Assembly: GCF_900109785.1 (NCBI RefSeq)
Contig: NZ_FOBH01000001.1
Span: 1 to 64,000, forward strand
Length of the DNA stretch: 64,000 nucleotides
Reading direction: 5' to 3'
Origin: Nitrosovibrio tenuis
GTDB lineage: Bacteria > Pseudomonadota > Gammaproteobacteria > Burkholderiales > Nitrosomonadaceae
A program made the translations under genes and the position numbers. Each line of letters begins with the position of its first letter. Within the stretch, counting starts at the first letter, position 1. The notes under the pieces are model-generated. The model worked only from the letters and a program-made list of their open reading frames with translations, was not told the DNA's origin and ran no database searches. Below, piece by piece: positions 52,671 to 62,254 of the stretch.

Positions 52671-53794
52671 AAGCTTCGCCCTTATGCATCGGGCTGGTTG
52701 GGCCCCTGCCTCCCCCTTCGGGTGGAATGGCAAATCAAACATTGCAATTGGCCAGATTGCTGCAAGAGGAGAACGTCATTGTGGAACTGATACAGGTGAA
52801 CTGCCCGTATCGCCCGCAGTGGGCGGCGCGAATAAAAGGAATCAGAGCGGTATTCCGCCTGCTGCCTTATCTTGTTCGCCTTTGGCGTTCCGCAGGCAAG
52901 GTTCAGTTATTTCACATAATGGCCAATTCCGGCTGGTCTTGGCATTTATTTGCTGCACCCGCCATCTGGATAGCCAGGATCAGGGGCAAACCCGTCATTG
53001 TCAACTACCGGGGCGGGGAAGCGGACAGGTTCTTTAATGAGTCCTTTTCGTGGGTAAAGCCAAGTTTGCAACGGTCGCATGCAATCATTGTTCCGTCAGG
53101 TTTTCTTGAAGCCGTGTTCGGAAAGCGCGGGTTTGCCACAAGCCTCGTGCCCAATATTATAGACCTGAGCCGTTTTAAGGCCGAGATGGGCGATGATGCT
53201 ACGCAGAGGGTAAATCAGCCAGATTTCCCGCACATCATCGTTACTCGCAACCTTGAACCGATCTATGACAACATAACCGCCTTGCATGCTTTCAATATTG
53301 TCAGGCGAACGTTCCCTGCCGCACGGCTCACTCTAGCCGGTTCCGGACCTGAGCGGGATAGGCTGGCGCAACTTGCGGCCGAGCTTGGTATGGCGGAGGC
53401 GGTAACATTCACCGGGCGCCTGGATAACGAAGGCATGGTCAGCATCTACCGTGCCGCCGACGTCATGGTTAACCCGAGCCTGGCCGATAACATGCCGATT
53501 TCCGTGCTGGAAGCCCTAGCCAGCGGTGTTCCGGTAGTCAGCACAGATGTGGGCGGGATTCCTTACCTTGTGGAACATCAGAAGACAGCCATGCTTGTGC
53601 CCGCTCAAAGCCCCGAGGCCATGGCAAGCGCGATCCTGTCGTTGCTCAACAATCCTGCGAAGGCCAGGCGAATGGCCAAGGCAGGCATTGAGTACGTGCA
53701 ACAATACGCATGGCCGAATGTACGTGATCGTTTGTTCGATGTCTATGAAAGGGTTTTGTCGAAATCGAACCGGTCCATGGCAAGCGTCAAGTGA
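52667..53794 (+). CDS. Family 4 glycosyltransferase
   Basis: 375 residues, GTG start at 52667 overlapping the previous stop. IGLVGPLPPPSGGMANQTLQ, IVNYRGGEADRFF, VTFTGRLDNEGMVSIYRAAD and PSLADNMPISVLEALASGVP with EX7E-like residues are visible. It is paired with the Daro_2409-like GT4, and PaaK-like enzyme follows in the same overlapping unit. Role: adding a sugar to the repeat unit at the cytoplasmic face. Confidence 0.87.
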   Translation: MKASPLCIGLVGPLPPPSGGMANQTLQLARLLQEENVIVELIQVNCPYRPQWAARIKGIRAVFRLLPYLVRLWRSAGKVQLFHIMANSGWSWHLFAAPAIWIARIRGKPVIVNYRGGEADRFFNESFSWVKPSLQRSHAIIVPSGFLEAVFGKRGFATSLVPNIIDLSRFKAEMGDDATQRVNQPDFPHIIVTRNLEPIYDNITALHAFNIVRRTFPAARLTLAGSGPERDRLAQLAAELGMAEAVTFTGRLDNEGMVSIYRAADVMVNPSLADNMPISVLEALASGVPVVSTDVGGIPYLVEHQKTAMLVPAQSPEAMASAILSLLNNPAKARRMAKAGIEYVQQYAWPNVRDRLFDVYERVLSKSNRSMASVK

Positions 53795-53829
53795 CAACAG
53801 GCGCACGCAAACAGGATTTATACGCTTCG

Positions 53830-55182
53830 ATGAATTTGTATACTTCGCTCATATCCGGCATTTTCTTCCCCATGCATGAACGTATAAAAAGTCATGAGAG
53901 CGTTTCTGTCCGGAAAGAGATGGAGATATCCCAATGGTGGGATCTAAAACGTCTGGAAGAGCTTCAGCTGCTCAAACTGCGCCGGTTGCTTTTCAACGTC
54001 CAGGCGCACGTCCCCTATTATCGCGGACTCTTCTCAAAGCTTGGTTTCAAGCCGACGGAGGTAGGATGTGTTGCAGATCTGGCGCGTTTGCCCCTTCTCG
54101 ATAAAGCGACAATTCGTGCCCATATCGACGAAATGAAGTCAGAGCAGGCCCGGACACTCGCCCGCTTCAACACCGGCGGTTCCAGCGGTGAACCGTTGAT
54201 CTTCTATATCAGCAAGGAACGCGTGAGCCACGATGTGGCCGCGAAGTGGCGCGCCACCCGCTGGTGGGACTTGGATATTGGCGATAGAGAGATCGTGGTG
54301 TGGGGTTCGCCGATTGAACTTGGGGCCCAGGATGGCCTTCGTGCCGTTCGCGATCGCCTGCTCAGGACACGGCTACTCCCCGCATTTGAAATGTCCAGGC
54401 AGAAGCTCGACTGGTTTTTGGACGAGATACGCGCAGTTCGGCCAAAGATGCTCTTTGGCTACCCTTCAGCCTTGTCGCATATTGCTCGCCATGCCGAGGC
54501 AAGGGGACAGCATATGGATGATCTGGGAATCAGGGTGGCATTCGTGACCTCGGAGCGTCTCTACGATGAGCAGCGCCAGCAGATCAGTCAAGTGTTCGGT
54601 TGTCCCGTCGCTAATGGCTATGGCGGCCGTGACGCAGGTTTCATTGCTCATGAATGCCCGAAGGGCGGCATGCATATTACCGCCGAGGATATTATCGTCG
54701 AGATTGTGGATCAGCATGGCGCGCCGCTGCCTTACGGGGAATCCGGAGAGATTGTGGTAACTCATCTCGCTACAAAAGATTTTCCGTTTATCCGCTACCG
54801 TACCGGCGACGTGGGCGCACTGGACAGTCGCCACTGCGTGTGCGGGCGGGGTTTGCCGTTGCTCAGGGAAATTCAGGGCCGAAGTACCGACTTTGTTATA
54901 GCTCAGGGTGGCAAAGTCATGCATGGTCTGGCCCTGATTTACGTGCTGCGCGATATTCCGGAAATACAAAACTTCAAGATTATTCAGGAGAGCTTAAGCT
55001 ACACCCGCGTACAAGTGGTTGCGCACAAGAAGCTCAATCCGGAAACTCTCAATAAAATCGAGCAAGGATTCAAAGCCAGGCTTGGGCAGGAAGTAAGTAT
55101 TGTTATTGAGGAGGTAGTTGAAATCCCTGCGGAGAAATCGGGAAAATTTCGGTATGTGGTAAGCAAAATAACGGCGGGTTGA
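53830..55182 (+). CDS. PaaK-like adenylate-forming enzyme (CapK family)
   Basis: About 450 residues from ATG 53830; a GTG at 53791 also overlaps the previous stop. ARFNTGGSSGEPLIFYISKE is the P-loop-like AMP-binding motif, and FPFIRYRTGDVGALD the hinge. It is related to phenylacetate-CoA ligase and to CapK proteins in capsule loci. It probably activates a carboxylic acid by adenylation for transfer to a polysaccharide or lipid. The substrate is unknown. In exosortase A clusters this is a common neighbour. Confidence 0.82.
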   Translation: MNLYTSLISGIFFPMHERIKSHESVSVRKEMEISQWWDLKRLEELQLLKLRRLLFNVQAHVPYYRGLFSKLGFKPTEVGCVADLARLPLLDKATIRAHIDEMKSEQARTLARFNTGGSSGEPLIFYISKERVSHDVAAKWRATRWWDLDIGDREIVVWGSPIELGAQDGLRAVRDRLLRTRLLPAFEMSRQKLDWFLDEIRAVRPKMLFGYPSALSHIARHAEARGQHMDDLGIRVAFVTSERLYDEQRQQISQVFGCPVANGYGGRDAGFIAHECPKGGMHITAEDIIVEIVDQHGAPLPYGESGEIVVTHLATKDFPFIRYRTGDVGALDSRHCVCGRGLPLLREIQGRSTDFVIAQGGKVMHGLALIYVLRDIPEIQNFKIIQESLSYTRVQVVAHKKLNPETLNKIEQGFKARLGQEVSIVIEEVVEIPAEKSGKFRYVVSKITAG

Positions 55183-55299
55183 AAAAGTACGCGTCTTAGC
55201 CGCAGTCGCTGATTTCGAAAGACTTATCCAGGCCCGCTACCTGCTCTTGGCAGAAATTGCGTTAATTGGCGCAGATTAAACTATTGGTATTGGAGAAAA

Positions 55300-56211
55300 A
55301 TGTTACGAGACAAAGTATTACATTACATCTTCAATCGTTATATGGCATGGCGCCTGGACTCATTACTATATCCAGCCTATCCAGTCTTGCTGGATTATCC
55401 GATTGACAGCCACCCCAGGTATGGTCATGGCAAACCGCCCCATCCGCTTTTGAGCAAACTTATCGAAAGCAATAGAGAAAAATACGGACGTTTGCTTAGC
55501 TCTTTCCTAAACTATGCTGATCTCTTGGCGGCAATACCGGCCGACGATTCGGCTGGCCCGGATGACCCGAGTTGGTGCAATCCTTATTTTATGGGCCTAG
55601 ATGCGGCAGCTCTGTACAGCTTTTTGGCATTAAAAAAACCCGCAATCTTTTTTGAGATCGGATCGGGTAATTCGACCAAGTTTGCTCGACGCTCAATTAC
55701 TGATCATGGGCTCGACACCAAAATCATCTCCTGCGATCCTTATCCACGTGCTGAAATAGACGCGATATGCGATCAAGTGATCCGAAGCCCGGCAGAAGGC
55801 ATGGATCTCGCGCTGCTCGACCAATTAGAACCGGGTGATATTTTATTTGTCGATAACTCACATCGGGTGTTCATGAACTCCGATGCGACAGTTGTATTTC
55901 TTGATATTCTCCCCAGGTTAAAAAAAGGCGTTATTGTCCATATTCATGACGTTTTTTTGCCTCTGGACTATCCCCCTCAGTGGGAAGAACGTTATTACTC
56001 CGAGCAATATTTATTAGCAGCCTGGCTACTCGCTGAGGGTCCCAAATTTGAGATTTTATTGCCGAATGTCTTTGTGAGCCAAGACGAACGTCTCAGCAAG
56101 GCGATTCAACCCTTGTGGGACCGCCCCGAACTGAATAACGCCTATAAGTACGCGCTTTCGCAGATGTACGGGTTTCAAGGGTTCTCATTTTGGCTCCAAG
56201 CGAACTATTAA
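55300..56211 (+). CDS. Class I SAM-dependent methyltransferase-like protein
   Basis: 303 residues. PAIFFEIGSGNSTKFARRSI resembles motif I of SAM methyltransferases (G-x-G), and EPGDILFVDNSHRVFMNSDA with HIHDVFLPLDYPP are like Methyltransf_24 motifs. Substrate unknown; modification of a sugar or of a glycolipid fits its context. It overlaps the end of the next, convergent gene by 4 nt. Confidence 0.65.
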   Translation: MLRDKVLHYIFNRYMAWRLDSLLYPAYPVLLDYPIDSHPRYGHGKPPHPLLSKLIESNREKYGRLLSSFLNYADLLAAIPADDSAGPDDPSWCNPYFMGLDAAALYSFLALKKPAIFFEIGSGNSTKFARRSITDHGLDTKIISCDPYPRAEIDAICDQVIRSPAEGMDLALLDQLEPGDILFVDNSHRVFMNSDATVVFLDILPRLKKGVIVHIHDVFLPLDYPPQWEERYYSEQYLLAAWLLAEGPKFEILLPNVFVSQDERLSKAIQPLWDRPELNNAYKYALSQMYGFQGFSFWLQANY

Positions 56212-57077
56212 ATTAATTTGTTTCGCTTGATTAGCGCGGACAGTCGCGTTGAGAGGAAAGCAGGCAGCCCCGAGGCCTTATCCCACGTGTGATGGTCTGG
56301 GTCCTTGACCGGATGCCATAATAAATTCGGTTCTGACCCGGGTGCTGCCATGGCCGGCCGGAATACAAAAGTCCCCGGACTTAGAGACTTATCCATCCGG
56401 TTATTACGATAAAAGTAATTTTCTCTTCCCTGAGGCACAAACTCGCCATCTCCCCCGATATCTTCTATCCGCAAACCTCGATAGTCCAGTACTGTTGGCA
56501 TGACGCACTCGGAATGTCCAGCCCATGCATGTTGGTGGTACTCAGCGGCAAGCGTCTCGAGAGCTGCCCTAGACAGGCGCAGGATGGGGTTGAACGAACG
56601 TAGCCACTTTTCTGAGGGTAACGTTATCCCGTCAGGCAGCTCCAGCGACTTCCACAACGGCCAGTCAGGAATTTGATCATGCCGCGTGATGCTGGTACTG
56701 AGCATATCCGCTGAATTATCGGCAAAACCGCTAAAAAAATCCTCCCAGTGTCCTGAGTACACCACATCGTATTCCAGATACCAATAATAGTCATAGCCAG
56801 GCAGGCGATGAAAAGCGCTCAGCAGCATGCCGTCCTCGTTGCCGGGGATTTTTCCCGGAAAATAACCGCACGGACGCTTGTATTGGGACCAGTCATAGCT
56901 ACCGTGGGGAATTGCCCCGCCCGCACGGCGCGTCACTTGGGAATGGCGCAGCTTGGTTTCATCGTAATAGAAGAAGACATCATGGCCTGGGGGCGCCTCG
57001 GCTCGCAGCTTCCCCAACCGGGCAAGTACCGTCTCCCCCAGGAGATGGCTGCTGAACAGGATTGCAGTACGGATCAC
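56208..57077 (-). CDS. Predicted glycosyltransferase-like protein (DUF3405-like)
   Basis: 289 residues from GTG 57077, with GAGGAG upstream. DYYWYLEYDVVYSGHWEDFF contains an E-x-D pair that could bind metal, and HAWAGHSECVMPTVLDYRGL is conserved in similar proteins. I recognise it only as resembling uncharacterised putative GT-A proteins. It should be cytoplasmic. Confidence in function is low. Confidence 0.55.
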   Translation of the reverse strand: MIRTAILFSSHLLGETVLARLGKLRAEAPPGHDVFFYYDETKLRHSQVTRRAGGAIPHGSYDWSQYKRPCGYFPGKIPGNEDGMLLSAFHRLPGYDYYWYLEYDVVYSGHWEDFFSGFADNSADMLSTSITRHDQIPDWPLWKSLELPDGITLPSEKWLRSFNPILRLSRAALETLAAEYHQHAWAGHSECVMPTVLDYRGLRIEDIGGDGEFVPQGRENYFYRNNRMDKSLSPGTFVFRPAMAAPGSEPNLLWHPVKDPDHHTWDKASGLPAFLSTRLSALIKRNKLI

Positions 57078-57236
57078 AACGTCAACTCCTCTTCAATGCC
57101 GCGGTACTCGCCTTTATTCCGGCAGTCTGTTCAGTGCGTCCATCGTGTAAAGGCACAAGCTAAGCGTTTGAATTCCGACTGCTTCCCGCTTACGCCCAAA
57201 ACGTTTATGCACCGCCCGTCCGTCGGAGAACCTGGA

Positions 57237-58097
57237 TCAACCCTGCTGTTGTACCAGCAAATGCTCCTTGAGCGGTTCGGTGGCCTCCAGCTCATCATCC
57301 GATACATAAAGGCGCATCTGGGATTGAGAAGGCAGGAGAAACTCGTGCTCCTTTGCGGTGGCGCGCCAGCCGTGGGCACCAGCTATTTCCTTGGGATCAA
57401 ATGATTTTTTCACGTATTTCTGTATCGCATGTTCCAGGCTTAGCACAATGTAATGTTTGAGTTTGAAGTCAACCGGATAGGGTCGGATGCCTGCGAATTG
57501 AACTATATGCCCACCGGTGTCACGCAAGTTTACCGATGACACCCCCCAGCGGTGGTTACGCGTCAGCTCTCTCAGCAAAACCCTGGCGCCTGGCCAGCGC
57601 CTGCTTTGCTTTTTCCACGCGTTTAGCCGGTGCGGATGGCGCTGGGCAAAAGGATAATACCAACGCATGGTCTTCTGGAATTCGGCATTATCATGATCGG
57701 GTGATTCGCGCACCGGCAGGAAGGTGTATTCCATGAAGTTGATTGCGTTGTAGCCTTTCCGATCCACCTCGGCGATTGCTTCTGCCAAGGTCTGGGCGGA
57801 GGTTGGCGCAACCCGGATTTCATCCGGGTCCGCATGCATCAGCCAGTCTGCCTGGATTTCATCGGCCAATTGTTCCTTCCGCATCAATATCTTCTGCCAT
57901 TGATACATCCCATGGCGAGGGATGCGTTCAATGCCGATCAGGTTGCGGCCGAGGTACTCGCGAGCGATATCCAACGTATCGTCTGTGGAATCGTTGTCCA
58001 GGAGATAAACTTCTATGCCCTGCTGAAGATAGTGTTCGAGGCAGGCACGAATGAATTTTTGCTCGTTATAACTAGCTAATATTGCGACAATTCTCAT
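57237..58097 (-). CDS. Family 2 glycosyltransferase
   Basis: 286 residues. VAILASYNEQKFIRACLEHY, VYLLDNDSTDDTLDIAREYL and WLMHADPDEIRVAP are typical of the GT2_4 branch, which includes enzymes acting on glycolipids and lipopolysaccharide. The DPDE segment provides the DXD metal site. Its - strand neighbours are also putative transferases. Sugar and acceptor unknown. Confidence 0.8.
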   Translation of the reverse strand: MRIVAILASYNEQKFIRACLEHYLQQGIEVYLLDNDSTDDTLDIAREYLGRNLIGIERIPRHGMYQWQKILMRKEQLADEIQADWLMHADPDEIRVAPTSAQTLAEAIAEVDRKGYNAINFMEYTFLPVRESPDHDNAEFQKTMRWYYPFAQRHPHRLNAWKKQSRRWPGARVLLRELTRNHRWGVSSVNLRDTGGHIVQFAGIRPYPVDFKLKHYIVLSLEHAIQKYVKKSFDPKEIAGAHGWRATAKEHEFLLPSQSQMRLYVSDDELEATEPLKEHLLVQQQG

Positions 58098-58427
58098 TAT
58101 CAGTATGATCCGCTGCTACTGTTTTCAGCGGCTGCTGTTAAATGTGGGAATGAAAGCCAATAAATATTAATTTTCTCATCCCATCAATCCTATGGATAAC
58201 GGCAGGAAATCTTTATTGGTAAGCATTCGAAAAGTTTCCTTGGACCAAAACCCCTGCTGGTTTGACATTCCTGCTCGCGGCCGAGCATCTGGCTGAGCAT
58301 ATTGCGTTCGAAAGCGCAAAGCTTAAGACTCATCGGTTTGCACCCCAAATGCGGGGAAGCCACTTCAGTTTTCTGATGGAGAAGTCGTCCATCTTCGGGA
58401 CATTAATAGAATGCTTATCACTCATAG
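58098..58427. other. Non-coding stretch upstream of the GT2 gene
   Basis: About 330 nt between two - strand genes with no recognisable gene. It contains a short dyad CCGCTG/CAGCGG (58110-58131, 10-nt loop) near the GT2 start. It may hold the promoter of the GT2 gene; none is clear. Codon content is not gene-like. Confidence 0.35.
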
Positions 58428-59186
58428 TTATTTCATTCGGCTGCGGTTGATAAACACGGCATCATATTCGATTACTCTCAAATTATGGTCATGATTAACC
58501 GGGAACATACCGACAAGATCGAATTCCAGATTGCGCATCTCGACGATAACATGCTCTATAGATGGCATGTCCTCATAGATGTTGAGCACGGATACCTCGG
58601 TTTGAAGCGCGCAGATGTTTTTCAGAGCATTTTTAGCGCCCGCGATGACTTCCATGTCAAACCCTTGCGTATCGAGCTTCAAATAGATATTTGCTGCAAC
58701 GCTGTCAATTTTTAACTCCGGCAATACGTCATCCAGCGATCGTACGGCTATTTCTTCCGTATGGTCTACAACATTAAGATTTCGATATCCATCGATGTGC
58801 TTGTGAGTCGGTTGGAGAAATGATGAAAACTGGTCTGACTTCATCACGTTTATTTTTTGTTTGGCGTTTTCCCTTCCTAGTGCCAATTGTCTTGTCTCCC
58901 ACATTGGGTCCAGCTCAGCTTTACGTATGAGGGATTGATAACAGTGAGACACAGGTTCAAAAGAGATTGCACGGCCTTCGTATCCGACGAACTCCCGCAG
59001 AAATTGAACATATTGTCCCTTATTGGCGCCCACATCCAACACGCAATTAACTTGATTGCGCTGAAACAATTCAGCTAATAGTGTAGTAAACCCCAGTGTT
59101 TGAAATCGCCAACTCGGGATTACTTCATACCCGAGAAGCCTGGCGGCATTATGTGCAACTTCCTTGAATTTGTTAGAAATTTTCAT
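58428..59186 (-). CDS. FkbM-family methyltransferase
   Basis: 252 residues. CVLDVGANKGQYVQFLREFV is motif I, then EGRAISFEPVSHCYQSLI and IYLKLDTQGFDMEVIAGAKN; these are the FkbM signatures. Likely O-methylates a sugar of the polysaccharide, as in other surface glycan loci. It stands between a GT2 (downstream) and a GT4 (upstream on the same strand). Confidence 0.88.
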   Translation of the reverse strand: MKISNKFKEVAHNAARLLGYEVIPSWRFQTLGFTTLLAELFQRNQVNCVLDVGANKGQYVQFLREFVGYEGRAISFEPVSHCYQSLIRKAELDPMWETRQLALGRENAKQKINVMKSDQFSSFLQPTHKHIDGYRNLNVVDHTEEIAVRSLDDVLPELKIDSVAANIYLKLDTQGFDMEVIAGAKNALKNICALQTEVSVLNIYEDMPSIEHVIVEMRNLEFDLVGMFPVNHDHNLRVIEYDAVFINRSRMK

Positions 59187-59276
59187 CTCCCAAGCAACCC
59201 TGCAATTGTTTGTGCCAAACTTAATGTAACTGTCCTGTCAGGTCGAGTTCTATATCTTTTTTTCAGGGAATCTGCG

Positions 59277-60545
59277 TTATTCGGAAGCTCCTACTTGGCG
59301 ATTATTTTGCGTTATAGCCGCTCGTATCACACCGGCAAGCCTCGCCACTATTTTGCCTCGGTCATATCTGGACTCGATCGCCGCTCGTGCCGCAAGCCCA
59401 AGCATTTTGGCGGCATCATAATTTTTCAATAGCTCGACGCAGGCATCCGCGAAACTTTCCGCAGTATCTCGTAAAAGAATCTCCTTCCCATCAACCAAAT
59501 TTATCCCTTCAGCTCCTATGGTTGTTGATACGACTGGCCGCGCATAAGCCGCTGCTTCCATAATTTTTACCCTGGTTCCAGCACCTGATAAGATAGGGCA
59601 AATCACAATTTGAGCACGTTGATACAAACTGTCCAAGTCCTTTACAAAGCCTGGAAAGGAAACTTGGTGTGGCGGATGCGCATAATGCTGTATTACTTCA
59701 GCCCGACGCCCAGCAAAGATAACCTCTGCCTTGGGAAAACGGGCTAATATCAAGGGCCAAACATGATTCAGAAAAAACTCCACCCCTTGCCTGTTAGGCG
59801 CAAATTCATAATTGCCGAGCATGGCAATTATCGGCTGGTGTGAAGGAGTGCTGATCAACGGTAGTGCCACCGCATTAGGGATTGCGGTGACATGTGGTGC
59901 ATGAAACAGCCGTGCAAGTTTGCGCTGGTCGATATCGGAACAGACAAAAGTGGCTCGAGTGGATTCTATTGCCTTGCGTTCCCCCCATACAAGGGCAGGG
60001 AAGTGTAAATAGGCGACCTTCTTGCGCCACCAGTGTGGCGGCTGCGATAAAGTTCTTAACACTGCAATATGCTCAATATCGTCAAGATCTAAAAAAACTG
60101 GCGGCAGAACTCGTTTTGTTCGCATTAGCGGCGGCATAGAATGAAGCCGATGTACAAAGATGAGGCGGGGGCTTTGCTCAAGACATCTATCGAGAGCGGC
60201 AATTTGACTTACACCTGAAAACTCCTTGTAGCCTGGTAAACGAAAGAAACTGTTTGCTGATTTCAGGTAGGGGCCAATTGATGGCTCTAACACGTCTGGC
60301 GCCTCACGGCGACAAAATGAGATCCGTACCTCGAGCCCCCACTGTTCGGTTAAGTCGAATTCAATTGCCCGAAGCTGGCCTTCATCAGGATAGTCATCAT
60401 CGTGCCGTAAAAAAAACAGGGCATTAAGTACAGAGCAATTCTGTTTGATTGCATCAATCATAATCGTAAGCCGGCGGTACAAGCCCGTTTCCATAGCGCC
60501 TGGCCTCGTCGGTGCCCATGCGGAGACGAATAAAGCTTTATCCAT
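59277..60545 (-). CDS. Family 4 glycosyltransferase
   Basis: 422 residues. LFVSAWAPTRPGAMETGLYR at the N-terminus, PVFLDLDDIEHIAVLRTLSQ and IIAMLGNYEFAPNRQGVEFF are typical. ICPILSGAGTRVKIMEAAAY, then ARPVVSTTIGAEGINLVDG supply the donor site (EX7E-like). The stop of the upstream flippase is 2 nt before its start region, so the two genes are one transcription unit. Confidence 0.85.
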   Translation of the reverse strand: MDKALFVSAWAPTRPGAMETGLYRRLTIMIDAIKQNCSVLNALFFLRHDDDYPDEGQLRAIEFDLTEQWGLEVRISFCRREAPDVLEPSIGPYLKSANSFFRLPGYKEFSGVSQIAALDRCLEQSPRLIFVHRLHSMPPLMRTKRVLPPVFLDLDDIEHIAVLRTLSQPPHWWRKKVAYLHFPALVWGERKAIESTRATFVCSDIDQRKLARLFHAPHVTAIPNAVALPLISTPSHQPIIAMLGNYEFAPNRQGVEFFLNHVWPLILARFPKAEVIFAGRRAEVIQHYAHPPHQVSFPGFVKDLDSLYQRAQIVICPILSGAGTRVKIMEAAAYARPVVSTTIGAEGINLVDGKEILLRDTAESFADACVELLKNYDAAKMLGLAARAAIESRYDRGKIVARLAGVIRAAITQNNRQVGASE

Positions 60546-60547
60546 TG

Positions 60548-62020
60548 TTATGATCGTGTCGATCCACTTGCACCCGGGCGGCGCCAGCTCGCCACGTATG
60601 ACGCAGCGATTATTATTTCTTCCAGCAACGGCGACTTAAGCAACCAGATTGCCGTTATCCAGCATAACCCGGTAACTGCCACGAGCGCAGCGAAAGAAGG
60701 AAGAAAAGCAAATGGTGCGCTCCCTACGGTCAGAATCGCAACTAGAGCGGGCATAACCGTAATACCGGTTATCAATATATTCTTGATATAAATACGAATA
60801 AAAGAAATAAAAGGTATATCCAAGGTGCGCTGCCCGACGATCTGATAAATGCATGATTGAACCATACTCACGCCCGCTGTTGCCATCGCGACCCAGATCA
60901 GCCCATGAAACGCTGAAAGCAAAACGGCTATAACGGCCAGTATTTGTGTGATGAGGATGATTCTAAAAGAAGCGCGCACTCGTCCTGACGATCTCAATAT
61001 CTGATCAATTAGAACCGTTGTATACATTGATATCGCACCCAGGCAGAGAATGCGCAGTACCGGTACTGATTCCAGCCATTTTGCGCCGAATAAAATCGAT
61101 ATTACCGGCTCAGCCAATATGGCGAGCGTTGCAAAAAATGGCCAGGCCACGGCGGTTATGCAGGCAACCAAAAAAAGATACTGGTCCTTGTCGATTGCCC
61201 CGTCGCGATGCTGTCTGGAAAAATGAGGCATTATGACCCCCCATAGTCCTTCAAGGAAGGCCTTGTTGAAAATACTAACTGTGCCCAATGCACGGCTATA
61301 TAATCCTACGGCGCTCATATCCAGCACTTTTCCCAGTATCCAGTCCGGTGCCGTCTGTCCGGCATGATAGATGAGTTCGCTAGGCCCGGCGTAGCGGCAA
61401 AATGCCAAAACATGAGGAATTTCGCGAAGGCCCGGAAGCAGCAGCATGCCCTTCGGGCGGAATACCAGCGTAAAAAACACACTGGTTAATGTGCCCGCAA
61501 TGGCGCTCCAAACCAGGCTACGGTAGGCTTCTCCAGCGAAGGCAGCAAATATACCCACCGTCGCTGAAACGAACGCACTGGCGACCTGGATCACCATTGC
61601 ATGACGAAACCGCATTTCACGCCGGATATGGGCAAAGGTGATTGCGCCGATTGGTACCAGCAGAAAATTGATGCACAATAGCTCGATAACCTCGCGTACT
61701 TCTTCGCTGTTATAAAAGGCCCCGATGGGCGATCGCGCAACATACAGGATCAGCGCGATGCTCCAGCCGAATAAAATGTTGAGGGTGAAAGCCGCTCGAA
61801 TCCGGTCAGGAGTCAAATCCTTTTCCTGGACGATGTACTCATTAATACCAAATTCCCGGAGAAGGTGGCCTAACCCAACGAACACAGCCGCGACAGTATA
61901 AATGCCGATATCGGCCGGGGTAAGCAGGCGGGCAAGTATGATGGTCGTCACAAAATTAATGACGAGCGTCAAATACTTGTTCAGATATGAATAAGCGAGC
62001 GATACTCTAAAGCTGGCCAC
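60548..62020 (-). CDS. Second oligosaccharide flippase (Wzx-like)
   Basis: 490 residues from GTG 62020, about 12-14 membrane segments. VSLAYSYLNKYLTLVINFVT, ARLLTPADIGIYTVAAVFVG and FNKAFLEGLWGVIMPHFSRQ resemble the WzxC branch of the MOP superfamily. It is a different paralogue from that at 10170-11672, so a second lipid-linked glycan may be handled by this part of the window. It is the first gene of the - strand unit with the GT4. Confidence 0.85.
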   Translation of the reverse strand: MASFRVSLAYSYLNKYLTLVINFVTTIILARLLTPADIGIYTVAAVFVGLGHLLREFGINEYIVQEKDLTPDRIRAAFTLNILFGWSIALILYVARSPIGAFYNSEEVREVIELLCINFLLVPIGAITFAHIRREMRFRHAMVIQVASAFVSATVGIFAAFAGEAYRSLVWSAIAGTLTSVFFTLVFRPKGMLLLPGLREIPHVLAFCRYAGPSELIYHAGQTAPDWILGKVLDMSAVGLYSRALGTVSIFNKAFLEGLWGVIMPHFSRQHRDGAIDKDQYLFLVACITAVAWPFFATLAILAEPVISILFGAKWLESVPVLRILCLGAISMYTTVLIDQILRSSGRVRASFRIILITQILAVIAVLLSAFHGLIWVAMATAGVSMVQSCIYQIVGQRTLDIPFISFIRIYIKNILITGITVMPALVAILTVGSAPFAFLPSFAALVAVTGLCWITAIWLLKSPLLEEIIIAASYVASWRRPGASGSTRS

Positions 62021-62254
62021 GGCTGCTTTTTCTCATTTATTTTTTTGAACCATGTATTACGGCAGCCCTCGCTCTATTCTTTGCCCCTCGGTCTATCCGC
62101 GCAATAGACATTTCCCCTTTCAAGAGAAACTGGAGACTAAAACTCGGCATTTGCAAAGGAATCACTCATTATAGCTTTGACCCTCACCGCCGTTATGCCA
62201 TATGTAAGTGTTAATGGTAAAGTTCATTCAACCGGTTAAACGAAATCTTCCAGC

